Part shown: piece by piece, positions 8,286 through 15,224 of the stretch | Numbering within the stretch: position 1 is the stretch's first letter | Layout of the letters: each line of letters starts with the position of its first letter | DNA from: Streptomyces sp. NBC_00335 | Lineage (GTDB): Bacteria; Actinomycetota; Actinomycetes; Streptomycetales; Streptomycetaceae | Assembly: GCF_036127095.1 (NCBI RefSeq) | Contig: NZ_CP108006.1 | Location: 1,364,001-1,428,000 of the forward strand | Reading direction: 5' to 3' | Length of the DNA stretch: 64,000 nucleotides | Position numbers and translations under genes: made by a program | The notes under the pieces: model-generated | What the model saw: only the letters and a program-made list of their open reading frames with translations | The model's database searches: none | Told to the model about the DNA's origin: nothing

Positions 8286-8726
8286 GTGAGCGAGGCGGCG
8301 AGAGAAACGAAGGCGCCCGACGGCGTGTACCTGATCCGCAATGCCGGGAGCGGGCTGCTGCTCCAGGTCGAGAGCGGCAACCGGGTCTGGGTCGGGCCGG
8401 ACGGCGAGCCGGCCGCGGCCCGGCAGTGGGAGATCACCCCGGTGCACAGCGGCGGCGGGATCTTCCACCTGGTCAGCGTCCACAACGGCAAGCGGCTCGA
8501 TGTCGCGAACGCGTCCACCGAGAGCGGCACCCGGGTCCAGGTGTGGAAGGCGAACGCCTTCGGGGCGCAGGAGTGGGTCGTGGAGGAGCACCTCGACGAC
8601 CCGGGCGTGGTCTCGCTGATCGCCGCCATCAGCGGCCTGCCGCTGGAGGCGGACGCGGAGGGCCGGGCCCGGCAGTGCGAGGACAGCGACTCCCCGGCGC
8701 AGTGGTGGCGCCTGGAGCCCGCCTGA
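8286..8726 (+). CDS. Ricin-type beta-trefoil domain protein
   Basis: This small 146-residue protein is one beta-trefoil. Three QxW-type motifs mark the three lobes (RQWEI, QEWVV, QWWRL), and the repeated pattern YLIRNAGSGLLLQV / HLVSVHNGKRLDV fits a RICIN carbohydrate-binding fold. There is no signal peptide and no catalytic domain, so it appears to be a stand-alone intracellular lectin. The GTG start lies seven bases after the aldo/keto reductase stop. The ligand is unknown, and beta-trefoils also bind non-sugar partners. Confidence 0.8.
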   Translation: MSEAARETKAPDGVYLIRNAGSGLLLQVESGNRVWVGPDGEPAAARQWEITPVHSGGGIFHLVSVHNGKRLDVANASTESGTRVQVWKANAFGAQEWVVEEHLDDPGVVSLIAAISGLPLEADAEGRARQCEDSDSPAQWWRLEPA

Positions 8727-8810
8727 GGCGGGGACGGGAACGGGGCGGGGGCGGGGAGCGGGGCCCATCGCCACTGCCCCGCCAGCCCGCCCCGCCCGTC
8801 TACCCGCCCG

Positions 8811-9593
8811 TCAGGCCCGTACGAAGCCGCGCAGCCGGTACGTGGGCTCCGCGCGCGGGGTGTCCGGTCCCGGCAGCAGCTGCAGCCGGTCAGCGAGCTC
8901 GCGCGGGGTGATCCCGCGCGGGTGGACCCGGGAGGCGTACCGCCCGGCGAGCAGGGCTTCGGCGGCCCCGCGCGGGGTGCGGCCCTGGCCGTGGCCGGTG
9001 AAGAGGGTTTCGCCGGCGGGGTGCAGGCCCACCGCGGCCGCGTGGCCGGTGACGGCATGGGCGGAGTCGGCGGGGGTGGCGGTGAGGTGCTCGGCGAGCA
9101 CCTCGTCGATATCGCTGCCCACGTCGTGGGCGGCGTCCTTGTCGACGGTGGTGACGAACACCCCGCCGGGCCGCAGCACCCGCCCGGCCTCGGCGATCAC
9201 GGCGGCCACCAGCCCCGGCGAGCGGAGCAGGTGCAGCAGCCAGACCGCGCTGACCGCGTCGAGCGAACCCGAGCGGAACGGGAGCCGGGTCCCGGAGGCG
9301 AGGACCACCGGGACCCCGCGGGAGCGCGCCATGGCGGCCATCCCGTACGAGGCGTCCGCGCCGAGGACGCGCAGCCCCGGGCGGGCGGCGGCGATGCGGG
9401 TGGTGACGATGCCCGTGCCGCAGCCGAGGTCGAGCAGGGTGTCGGTGTCCGGCGGGAGCAGGCCGAGGACCGCCGCGGCGGCGGCCTCGGCGCGCGGGGC
9501 CCCGCCGCGGGTGGCGTCGTAGGCCTCGGCTTCGGCGTCGTAGTCCAGGAGCGGTCTCGGCGTGGGCACGGGGATGGGTGGTGCTTCCGGCAT
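8811..9593 (-). CDS. Class I SAM-dependent methyltransferase
   Basis: The 260-residue protein has the SAM-binding motif LLDLGCGTGIVTTRIA near residue 55, a following acidic residue at the end of the next strand (LGADAS) and the later LRPGGVFVTTVDKD strand typical of the Methyltransf_11 group. The substrate cannot be deduced; UbiE-like and small-molecule enzymes share this outline. Its ATG overlaps the stop of the pterin dehydratase gene upstream (ATGA), so translation of the two is probably coupled, though no shared pathway is evident. It converges on the lectin gene with an 84-base gap. Confidence 0.85.
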   Translation of the reverse strand: MPEAPPIPVPTPRPLLDYDAEAEAYDATRGGAPRAEAAAAAVLGLLPPDTDTLLDLGCGTGIVTTRIAAARPGLRVLGADASYGMAAMARSRGVPVVLASGTRLPFRSGSLDAVSAVWLLHLLRSPGLVAAVIAEAGRVLRPGGVFVTTVDKDAAHDVGSDIDEVLAEHLTATPADSAHAVTGHAAAVGLHPAGETLFTGHGQGRTPRGAAEALLAGRYASRVHPRGITPRELADRLQLLPGPDTPRAEPTYRLRGFVRA

Positions 9594-9898
9594 CAGGCGG
9601 CGCCGTGGGAGGGGGCCAGGGATTCCACCCGCTCGGCGAGGGTGAAGTCGGCGTCGGTGACGGAGTCTCCGGCGTCGTGCGTGTTCACCGAGAGACGGAC
9701 GGTGTTGTAGCCGAGGGTGAGGTCGGAGTGGTGGTTCAACTCCTGCTGCACGGCGGCGATGTGGCTGACCAGCGCGCTCGCCGCGAAGTGGCTGCCCAGC
9801 CGGTAGGTGCGGATGATGCGGTCGTCCTCGAAGGCCCAGCCGGGGAGTTCCCGCAGCCGGTCCTCGATCTCCTTCTGCGAAAGCGGCTCTCTCGACAT
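9593..9898 (-). CDS. 4a-hydroxytetrahydrobiopterin dehydratase (PCD)
   Basis: Pterin-4a-carbinolamine dehydratase removes water from 4a-hydroxytetrahydropterin and so recycles the cofactor of aromatic amino acid hydroxylases. It may also act in pterin or molybdopterin turnover. The 101-residue product has the family core ELNHHSDLTLGYNTV followed by THDAGDSVTDAD, including the conserved active-site His-His pair and the later His. The ATG at 9898 is chosen because GGAAGGAG lies just upstream and the family begins MSREPLSQ-like; the longer frame to 10027 has no family match. No aromatic hydroxylase is nearby. Confidence 0.93.
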   Translation of the reverse strand: MSREPLSQKEIEDRLRELPGWAFEDDRIIRTYRLGSHFAASALVSHIAAVQQELNHHSDLTLGYNTVRLSVNTHDAGDSVTDADFTLAERVESLAPSHGAA

Positions 9899-10063
9899 CC
9901 GCAGGCTCCTTCCCCGTAGACGACTGCCCGATTGGCCTGACGTGGAGTCAAGGTTCCCACAGCACGGGCTGGAGGGAAGGTTTCGCGCCATAGTGCGTGC
10001 GGGTGCTTCCCTGCCTTCCGTGACCACCGCGCCACCCCTATGCTCCTGCGCCGGACGTGACTG

Positions 10064-10076
10064 TTACCGCCGGTAA
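10064..10076. promoter_or_regulatory. Palindrome TTACC-GCC-GGTAA in a divergent promoter gap
   Basis: A 13-bp inverted repeat lies between the divergent pterin dehydratase and FAD oxidoreductase genes, 37 bases before the latter's GTG. Its half sites TTACC/GGTAA recur at 13337-13353 with a different spacer. It is a candidate operator only. Confidence 0.4.
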
Positions 10077-10113
10077 TACCGCTGGGTGCCGACGACATCG
10101 AGGGAGCATCACC

Positions 10114-11901
10114 GTGACGCGCACAGGAAACTCCAGGCGCACGTTCATCGCGGGGGCCGCCGCCACCGCGGGCGCGTTATCGGCCGCCGGGAGCCTCGCG
10201 GCCCCGGCCGGGGCCGCCACCGGATCCGCCGCGGCCGGGCAGGCGCGCAGCGTGGCCGTCCTCGGCGGCGGGGTCGCCGGCCTCACCGCCGCGCACGAAC
10301 TGGCCGAACGCGGCTACGCCGTCACCGTGTACGAGCGGCGGGCGCTCGGCGGCAAGGCCCGCAGCATGGACGTCCCCGGCAGCGCCCGCGGCGGGCGCCG
10401 CCCGCTCCCCGCCGAGCACGGCTTCCGCTTCATCCCGGGGATCTATCACAACCTGCCGGACACGATGCGGCGCATCCCCTTCCCGGGCAACGCCAACGGC
10501 GTCTGGGACAACCTCGTCGCCCCGCGCGAGATGATGTTCGCCCGGGCGGCCGGCCGCGAGGACCTGCGCGCGCCCATCCCCTGGCCGGAGCACTCCCCCG
10601 CCGAGCTGACCCCCGACGAGCTGCGCCGGGCCCTCACCGGGATCCTCCAGTCGCTGGTCCGCCTCCCGCTCCACGAGACGGCGTACTTCGTCGACCGCGC
10701 CCTGGTGTTCCTCACCAGCTGCGACGAGCGGCGCGACGGGCAGTGGGAGCGGACCCCGTGGTGGGAGTTCACCCGGGCCGCGCGGATGTCGAGCGAGTAC
10801 CAGCGGATCCTCGCCATCGGCGTCACCCGCAACATCGTGGCCACCAAGGCCGAGGAGGCCTCGACCCGCACCGTCGGCAGGCTCGGCGAGGCCTTCGTCT
10901 TCAACCTGCTGGGCCGCGGCGCCGACGGCCCGCCGGACCGCATCCTGAACCTCCCCACCAACGAGGCCTGGATCGACCCCTGGGAGGCCCATCTGCGCTC
11001 GCTGGGCGTGGAGTTCAAGATCGGGTGGACGGTGCGCGAGGTGCGGTACGGGGACGGCCGCGTGAGCGGGGTCCTCATCGAGGACCCGGCCGGAGCCGCG
11101 CAGACGGTCACCGCCGACCACTACGTCAGCGCGCTGCCCGTCGAGCACGCCCGCCGCACCTGGAGCCCGGCGCTGCGCGCGGCCGACCCGATGCTCGGGC
11201 GGTGCGACCTGCTGCGGACCGACTGGATGACCGGCATCCAGTTCTACCTCACCGAGCGCGCACCCCTCGTACACGGGCACCTCAACTGCATCGACTCGCC
11301 CTGGTCGTTGACGGCGATCCAGCAGGCCGAGCACTGGCCGGCGCGGAACTTCCCCGCCGACTACGGGGACGGCGCGGCCGTGGACTGCCTGTCGGTGGAC
11401 ATCTCCGAGTGGGACAAGCCGGGGATCCTCTACGGGAAGACGGCCAAGCAGTGCACCCGCGAGGAGGTGGCCCGCGAGGTGTGGGCGCAGCTGAAGGCCT
11501 CGCTCAACGACACCGGGAAGACCCTGCTGTCGGACGGAAAGCTGCACTCGTGGTTCCTGGACCCGGGGGTGGACGGGATCGGGACCCCCCATCCGACCAA
11601 CGAGGACCAGCTGTTGATCCACCCGACCGGGACCTTCCACAACCGGCCGAGCGCGGGCACCCGGATCCCGAACTTCTTCCTCAGCGGGGACTACGTGTCC
11701 GTCGACATCGACCTGGCGACCATGGAGGGGGCCAACGCCTCGGCCCGGGCGGCGGTCAACTCCCTGCTGGACAGGGATGGTTCACCGGCATCCCGGTGCA
11801 CGGTGCGGCCGCTCTACCGGGCCCCGGAGGTGGAGTCCGCGAAGCGGCAGGACCTGTGGCGCTACCGCCTCGGCCTGCGGAACGTCTTCGACCTGGGGTG
11901 A
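10114..11901 (+). CDS. Tat-exported FAD oxidoreductase, phytoene desaturase-like, with TTA codon
   Basis: The 595-residue protein starts with a twin-arginine signal (NSRRTFIAG, then a hydrophobic stretch to about residue 45). A dinucleotide-binding motif follows, VAVLGGGVAGLTAAHELAE near residue 50, and the C-terminal flavin segment is NFFLSGDYVSVDIDLATMEG. This is the amine-oxidase/phytoene-desaturase fold, close in outline to hydroxysqualene dehydroxylases. The reaction is not known. The GTG at 10114 is preferred over GTG 10057 because AGGGAG lies seven bases before it and the Tat signal then sits at the N-terminus. Codon 22 (10177-10179) is TTA, the rare leucine codon read only by bldA tRNA, so expression may be tied to development. 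Confidence 0.85.
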   Translation: MTRTGNSRRTFIAGAAATAGALSAAGSLAAPAGAATGSAAAGQARSVAVLGGGVAGLTAAHELAERGYAVTVYERRALGGKARSMDVPGSARGGRRPLPAEHGFRFIPGIYHNLPDTMRRIPFPGNANGVWDNLVAPREMMFARAAGREDLRAPIPWPEHSPAELTPDELRRALTGILQSLVRLPLHETAYFVDRALVFLTSCDERRDGQWERTPWWEFTRAARMSSEYQRILAIGVTRNIVATKAEEASTRTVGRLGEAFVFNLLGRGADGPPDRILNLPTNEAWIDPWEAHLRSLGVEFKIGWTVREVRYGDGRVSGVLIEDPAGAAQTVTADHYVSALPVEHARRTWSPALRAADPMLGRCDLLRTDWMTGIQFYLTERAPLVHGHLNCIDSPWSLTAIQQAEHWPARNFPADYGDGAAVDCLSVDISEWDKPGILYGKTAKQCTREEVAREVWAQLKASLNDTGKTLLSDGKLHSWFLDPGVDGIGTPHPTNEDQLLIHPTGTFHNRPSAGTRIPNFFLSGDYVSVDIDLATMEGANASARAAVNSLLDRDGSPASRCTVRPLYRAPEVESAKRQDLWRYRLGLRNVFDLG

Positions 11902-11926
11902 CCCGGCCGCGGGTGCCCGGCTGGGC

Positions 11927-11938
11927 TACCGTCGCGGT
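11927..11938 (+). promoter_or_regulatory. -10-like box at a leaderless start
   Basis: TACCGT (11927-11932) ends six bases before the ATG at 11939, the spacing expected when transcription starts on the A of the start codon. No ribosome-binding site is present. Confidence 0.45.
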
Positions 11939-12805
11939 ATGACGACTGCTGCGCCCTTGACGGTAGGAGCCCTGCTGCGCAACTGGCGGGAGCGGCGCGG
12001 GCTCAGCCAGCTGGAGCTGGCGGGCCGCGCCGACTCCTCCTCCCGGCACATCAGCTTCGTGGAGACGGGCCGTTCCCGGCCGAGCGAGGAGATGGTGCTG
12101 CGGCTCGCCGACCGGCTGGACGTCCCGGTTCGGGACCGCAACGCCCTTCTGGTGGCGGCCGGTTACGCGCCCCGGTACGCCCACACCCCGCTGGACGACC
12201 CCTCGATGGAAGTGCTGCGCGAGGGACTGGAACGGCTGCTGGCCGCCTACGAGCCGTATCCGGCGCTGGTGGTGGACGCCACGTACGGCGTGGTGGCCGC
12301 CAACCGGGGCATCATGATGCTGATGGAGGGGCTGCCGGAGCACCTCCTGGCCGGTCCCCTCAACGCGATGCGGCTGACCCTGCACCCGGAGGGCCTCGCC
12401 CCCCGCATCCGCAACCTGCGCGAGTGGCGCGGGCACCTGCTGGCCCAGATGGAGCGGCAGATCGCACTGGCCCGTTCGGCGCCGCTGCGCGCGCTGTACG
12501 AGGAGGTGGCCGCCTATCCGCTGCCCACCGGAGCGGCGGGGGCCGGCGAGGACGGGCCGCACGGGGAAGGGCCGTACCAGGACGGGCCGCACGGGGACGA
12601 GCCGTACCAGGACGGGCCGGTCGAGGCCGTCGCGTACCTCGCGCTCCCGCTGCGGATCGAGCACGACGGGCACCTGCTCTCCTTCGTGTCCTCCATCTCG
12701 ACCTTCAACACCCCCATGGACGTGACGGTCGCCGAGCTGGCCATCGAGACCCTGCTGCCGGCCGACCCGGCGACGGTGAAGTACCTGCGGTCACTGGCGC
12801 CCTGA
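11939..12805 (+). CDS. HTH regulator with MmyB-like ligand-binding domain
   Basis: This transcription factor has an N-terminal XRE-type helix-turn-helix (residues about 8-65, with LSQLELAGRADSSSRHIS and ETGRSRPSEEM). It is followed by the MmyB-like domain (PALVVDATYGVVAANRG through the DLxxHP-like TLHPEGLAP and IRNLREW), a PAS-like fold found in regulators of methylenomycin type and in many actinobacterial repressors. The 288-residue protein has an insertion around residues 204-228 made by two copies of a 30-bp repeat. The ATG at 11939 lacks a Shine-Dalgarno, and a -10-like TACCGT sits just upstream, suggesting a leaderless mRNA. Its 3' end overlaps the convergent membrane-protein gene by 15 bases. 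Targets are unknown. Confidence 0.88.
   Translation: MTTAAPLTVGALLRNWRERRGLSQLELAGRADSSSRHISFVETGRSRPSEEMVLRLADRLDVPVRDRNALLVAAGYAPRYAHTPLDDPSMEVLREGLERLLAAYEPYPALVVDATYGVVAANRGIMMLMEGLPEHLLAGPLNAMRLTLHPEGLAPRIRNLREWRGHLLAQMERQIALARSAPLRALYEEVAAYPLPTGAAGAGEDGPHGEGPYQDGPHGDEPYQDGPVEAVAYLALPLRIEHDGHLLSFVSSISTFNTPMDVTVAELAIETLLPADPATVKYLRSLAP
12551..12619 (+). repeat. 30-bp tandem repeat (2.3 copies) in regulator gene
   Basis: Two copies of a 30-bp unit (12551-12580 and 12581-12610) plus a nine-base partial copy encode two ten-residue units, DGPHGEGPYQ and DGPHGDEPYQ, in the MmyB-type regulator. Copies differ at two bases. Being a multiple of three, the repeat keeps the frame. Confidence 0.85.
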
Positions 12806-13213
12806 GCCCGCGCGCAGCGCCAGCTGCTGGAGGAGGGCGAAGGAGGCGACGGTGAGCGCCTGCGCCGGGATCCACACCGCCCCGACGGTGGTGGGCGTGA
12901 ACCAGACCACGACGGCGACGAGGCTGAGCGCGGCCCAGGCGTAGTTGCCTTCGATGACGAGCCGGACGGGGAAGACCGGGGGCTGCCGGCGCGAGGCCAG
13001 CAGGCCTACGCCCGCCCCGTAGAGCACCAGGAACACCCCGAGCCCCAGCAGCAGCCCCTGCCCGACGCCGAGCAGGCGGCCGAGGGGCGCGGAGAGGGCG
13101 ACGTAGGCGAGCCCGTTGCCGGTGGTGACGACGGAGTCGAGGGCGAGGAACCGACGCAGCGCGGTCCAGGGGACGGCGGTGCGGGCTACGGCGGTGAGCA
13201 GGGTTGCGGACAT
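12791..13213 (-). CDS. Small four-helix membrane protein, unknown function
   Basis: This is a 140-residue hydrophobic protein of unknown function. About four membrane segments can be seen: residues around 25-45, 48-68, 87-107 and 112-132. The sequence between the second and third helices carries a basic loop (ASRRQPP). The outline resembles small SPW- or DoxX-like integral membrane proteins, but I recognise no diagnostic motif. The ATG at 13213 has an AGGCTG-like weak ribosome site. The 3' end overlaps the end of the convergent regulator gene by 15 bases. Confidence 0.7.
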   Translation of the reverse strand: MSATLLTAVARTAVPWTALRRFLALDSVVTTGNGLAYVALSAPLGRLLGVGQGLLLGLGVFLVLYGAGVGLLASRRQPPVFPVRLVIEGNYAWAALSLVAVVVWFTPTTVGAVWIPAQALTVASFALLQQLALRAGSGRQ

Positions 13214-13336
13214 GGCGGATCAGCCTCCGTCGAGGGTCGAATGCACTGGTGGGGTACGAGCGCCCGGGCCCCGGAGCCGAGTGCGCGGCCCCGGAACCCG
13301 ATGGCTCCACTGTGCCGCCGGAGCCCTGGCGGGTCG

Positions 13337-13353
13337 ATTACCTGCCGGGTAAT
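13337..13353. promoter_or_regulatory. Palindrome ATTACC-N5-GGTAAT before the XRE/ImmA cassette
   Basis: A 17-bp inverted repeat lies in the 305-bp gap between the divergent membrane-protein gene and the repeat-containing regulator. TAGGCT at 13462-13467 is a possible -10 box for the cassette. The palindrome lies 125 bp upstream of that box. The rest of the gap shows only a T6 run near 13400. Confidence 0.4.
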
Positions 13354-13518
13354 GGGCGCACGGCCGTCCGGGGTTCGCGACGGGGGCCGATCCCCACGTT
13401 TTTTGAGCTGAACGGAAGGAAACGTTGGGAGCCACCCTGTTCCGCCACGGAACCCGGGGTTAGGCTTCACGCAGAGCAACCAGTTCGAACCTTCTCTCTA
13501 TTGACGGAGCAACACCCG

Positions 13519-14565
13519 GTGCGAGCCGCCGACCGGCCCGACCTCCGCGCGGTCCGGGCCCGTGTCGTGGCACTGGCGGAGCGCTGCGGCCAGGACCCCG
13601 CGCACGTGCTCGCCGTGGAGCGGCTCAGCCAGTTGTCCGGGGTCGAACCGGCCCTCCTGCCCGGGGTGCTGGACGGCACCGCCGCCGAGCTGCCGCTGTG
13701 CGAGCGGGTGCACCGGCGTTTCCTGCGGCTGCGCGCCACCCGCCGCGACAAGCACGGCCGGGAGTGGTCGCTCGCGGCCATAGCCGAGGACTTCGACGCC
13801 CCCGGCGCCTCCCTCGGTCCGCTCAACGCGGGCACCGGACTGCCCCGGCTCGGCCACGCGGCCGGCGTGCAGCGGTTCTTCGGGGTGTACGCCGGCTTCC
13901 TGCTCGCCGACAGCAAGAGCGCGGTCGAGCGCGCCCTGGCCACCACCGGGTCCGGGCCCGGGGGCCGGGCGGAAGGCCCCGCGGACGACCTCGAACGCCT
14001 CTCGTACCTCACCGGCATCACCCCGCAGGACATCCGGCTGACGCTCGACGGCAATCCGCCCCGGCTCCCGCTGAAGGAGCAGGTGCGCCGCCGCTTCGAG
14101 CACCTGCGCCGCACGCGCCTGCGGGAGGACGGCCAGCCCCACTCCCTGTCCGCCATCGCCGGCTCCTTCGACGCCTCGGGCCAGTCGCTGACCCGCCTCA
14201 CCCGGGGCGAGGGGCTCCCCAACCTCGCGGCGGCCGCCGGGATCCAGCGCTTCTACGGGGTCGAGAGCGGCTTCCTGCTGGCCGACGACACCGAGGCGCT
14301 GGCCGGGGCGCTCGCCGGGATCGAGCGCGAGCTGCGGTCCTCGGAGCGGAACGCCGAGAACCCGATGCTCGCCGTGTTGCGGGCGCACGACGTGCGCAGC
14401 ATCGTCACCCGGGCCGGCCGGCTCTCGCCGGGCGGCTGGAAGGCGCTGGCGGACTACCTGGACGATCTGCTGGCGCGGGAAGGGCAGTTGGGCCGCCCGG
14501 CCGTCCCCCGCCCGCCGGGCGGCGCCGAGGACATCGACCGCAGTGCCGAAGGGGGAGCGTCATGA
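13519..14565 (+). CDS. Regulator with two tandem XRE-like repeats (antitoxin-like partner of ImmA/IrrE)
   Basis: This 348-residue protein contains two homologous units, residues about 33-140 and 157-265. Each has a helical segment with LERLS..(S/T)G and an RRF..LR.TR stretch, followed by a degenerate XRE helix-turn-helix (SLAAIAEDFDAPGASL and SLSAIAGSFDASGQSL) and a VQRFFGVYAGFLLAD-type end. That ending is typical of regulators coupled to ImmA/IrrE peptidases. A helical C-terminal tail follows. GTG 13519 is chosen because GGAG (13506-13509) lies nine bases before it; the open frame reaches back to 13204 but overlaps the divergent gene. Its stop overlaps the peptidase ATG (ATGA). It probably binds DNA and is the natural candidate substrate of that peptidase; both points are inference. 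Confidence 0.75.
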   Translation: MRAADRPDLRAVRARVVALAERCGQDPAHVLAVERLSQLSGVEPALLPGVLDGTAAELPLCERVHRRFLRLRATRRDKHGREWSLAAIAEDFDAPGASLGPLNAGTGLPRLGHAAGVQRFFGVYAGFLLADSKSAVERALATTGSGPGGRAEGPADDLERLSYLTGITPQDIRLTLDGNPPRLPLKEQVRRRFEHLRRTRLREDGQPHSLSAIAGSFDASGQSLTRLTRGEGLPNLAAAAGIQRFYGVESGFLLADDTEALAGALAGIERELRSSERNAENPMLAVLRAHDVRSIVTRAGRLSPGGWKALADYLDDLLAREGQLGRPAVPRPPGGAEDIDRSAEGGAS

Positions 14566-15122
14566 GGACCACACGGGCCATGCGGAAGCTCGGCGACGAT
14601 CTGCTGGCGGCGGCGCGCCTGACTCCGGGTACGGACGCCCCCGCCATCATCGGGAGCCTGTGCGCCGCCTACGGGAGCGGCCGCGACCGGCCGGTCGTGT
14701 TCCGGTTCGCCGTCTTCCCGCCCGACACGGCCAGCGGGCTGTGGCTGGAGATGGAGGACCGCGACCTCCTCGTCATCGAGGAGCGCACCCGGCCCGAGCA
14801 CCAGCTCGTCATCGCCTGCCACGAGCTGTGGCACCTGGACGAGGGGACCTGCGACCGGCACGGTCAGGGCATGGCGGTGGCCGCCCGGCTGACCGGCCGG
14901 GGCGGCCGCCTGGCGGAGCTGCTGCACTCCGAGGACGGGCTGAGCTCCGTGCTGCGGCAGGCGGCCGCCCGGGCCGACCGCAGCGATCCCGCGGAGATCC
15001 GGGCGGAGACCTTCGGCCTGCACCTCGGAAAGATCCTCAGGACCTTCCTGCCACCGCCCCGGGAAGAGCAGGTACCCGAGGTGATCGAGCGCATCAAGAC
15101 CTCGTTCGGCTGTGGACGTTGA
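14562..15122 (+). CDS. ImmA/IrrE-type zinc metallopeptidase
   Basis: This 186-residue protein has the zinc motif HExxH as HELWH (in IACHELWHLDEG, near residue 88) and a downstream acidic site in EIRAETFGLHLG that matches the third ligand region of the ImmA/IrrE family. Such peptidases cleave or inactivate an XRE-type repressor encoded next door; the canonical examples are ImmA-ImmR and IrrE-DdrO. The gene overlaps the regulator by four bases (ATGA), which fits that pairing. Databases often label these proteins toxin components of toxin-antitoxin systems, but nothing in the sequence shows toxicity. A flavin monooxygenase follows after 102 bases. Confidence 0.8.
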   Translation: MRTTRAMRKLGDDLLAAARLTPGTDAPAIIGSLCAAYGSGRDRPVVFRFAVFPPDTASGLWLEMEDRDLLVIEERTRPEHQLVIACHELWHLDEGTCDRHGQGMAVAARLTGRGGRLAELLHSEDGLSSVLRQAAARADRSDPAEIRAETFGLHLGKILRTFLPPPREEQVPEVIERIKTSFGCGR

Positions 15123-15224
15123 GCGGGCCCCGGCCCACGCCCCCGGCGGCTGACCACCGCCTCCCGCCGACGCACCCATTCCGCCGATGCGCACGCGCAC
15201 GGCCCTGACAGAGAGCACCACACG

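Noticed and set aside
6473..9058. 861-codon minus-strand frame
   Set aside because: It is antisense to livG, the aldo/keto reductase and the lectin gene and shows no family motif.
10057..10113. Upstream GTG start for the FAD oxidoreductase
   Set aside because: It would bury the Tat signal after 19 extra residues and has no ribosome site. GTG 10114 has AGGGAG at good spacing.
14562..15122. Classical toxin of a toxin-antitoxin pair
   Set aside because: The label is common for this family, but the HELWH peptidase motif and the XRE partner fit regulator proteolysis better. Nothing shows toxicity.
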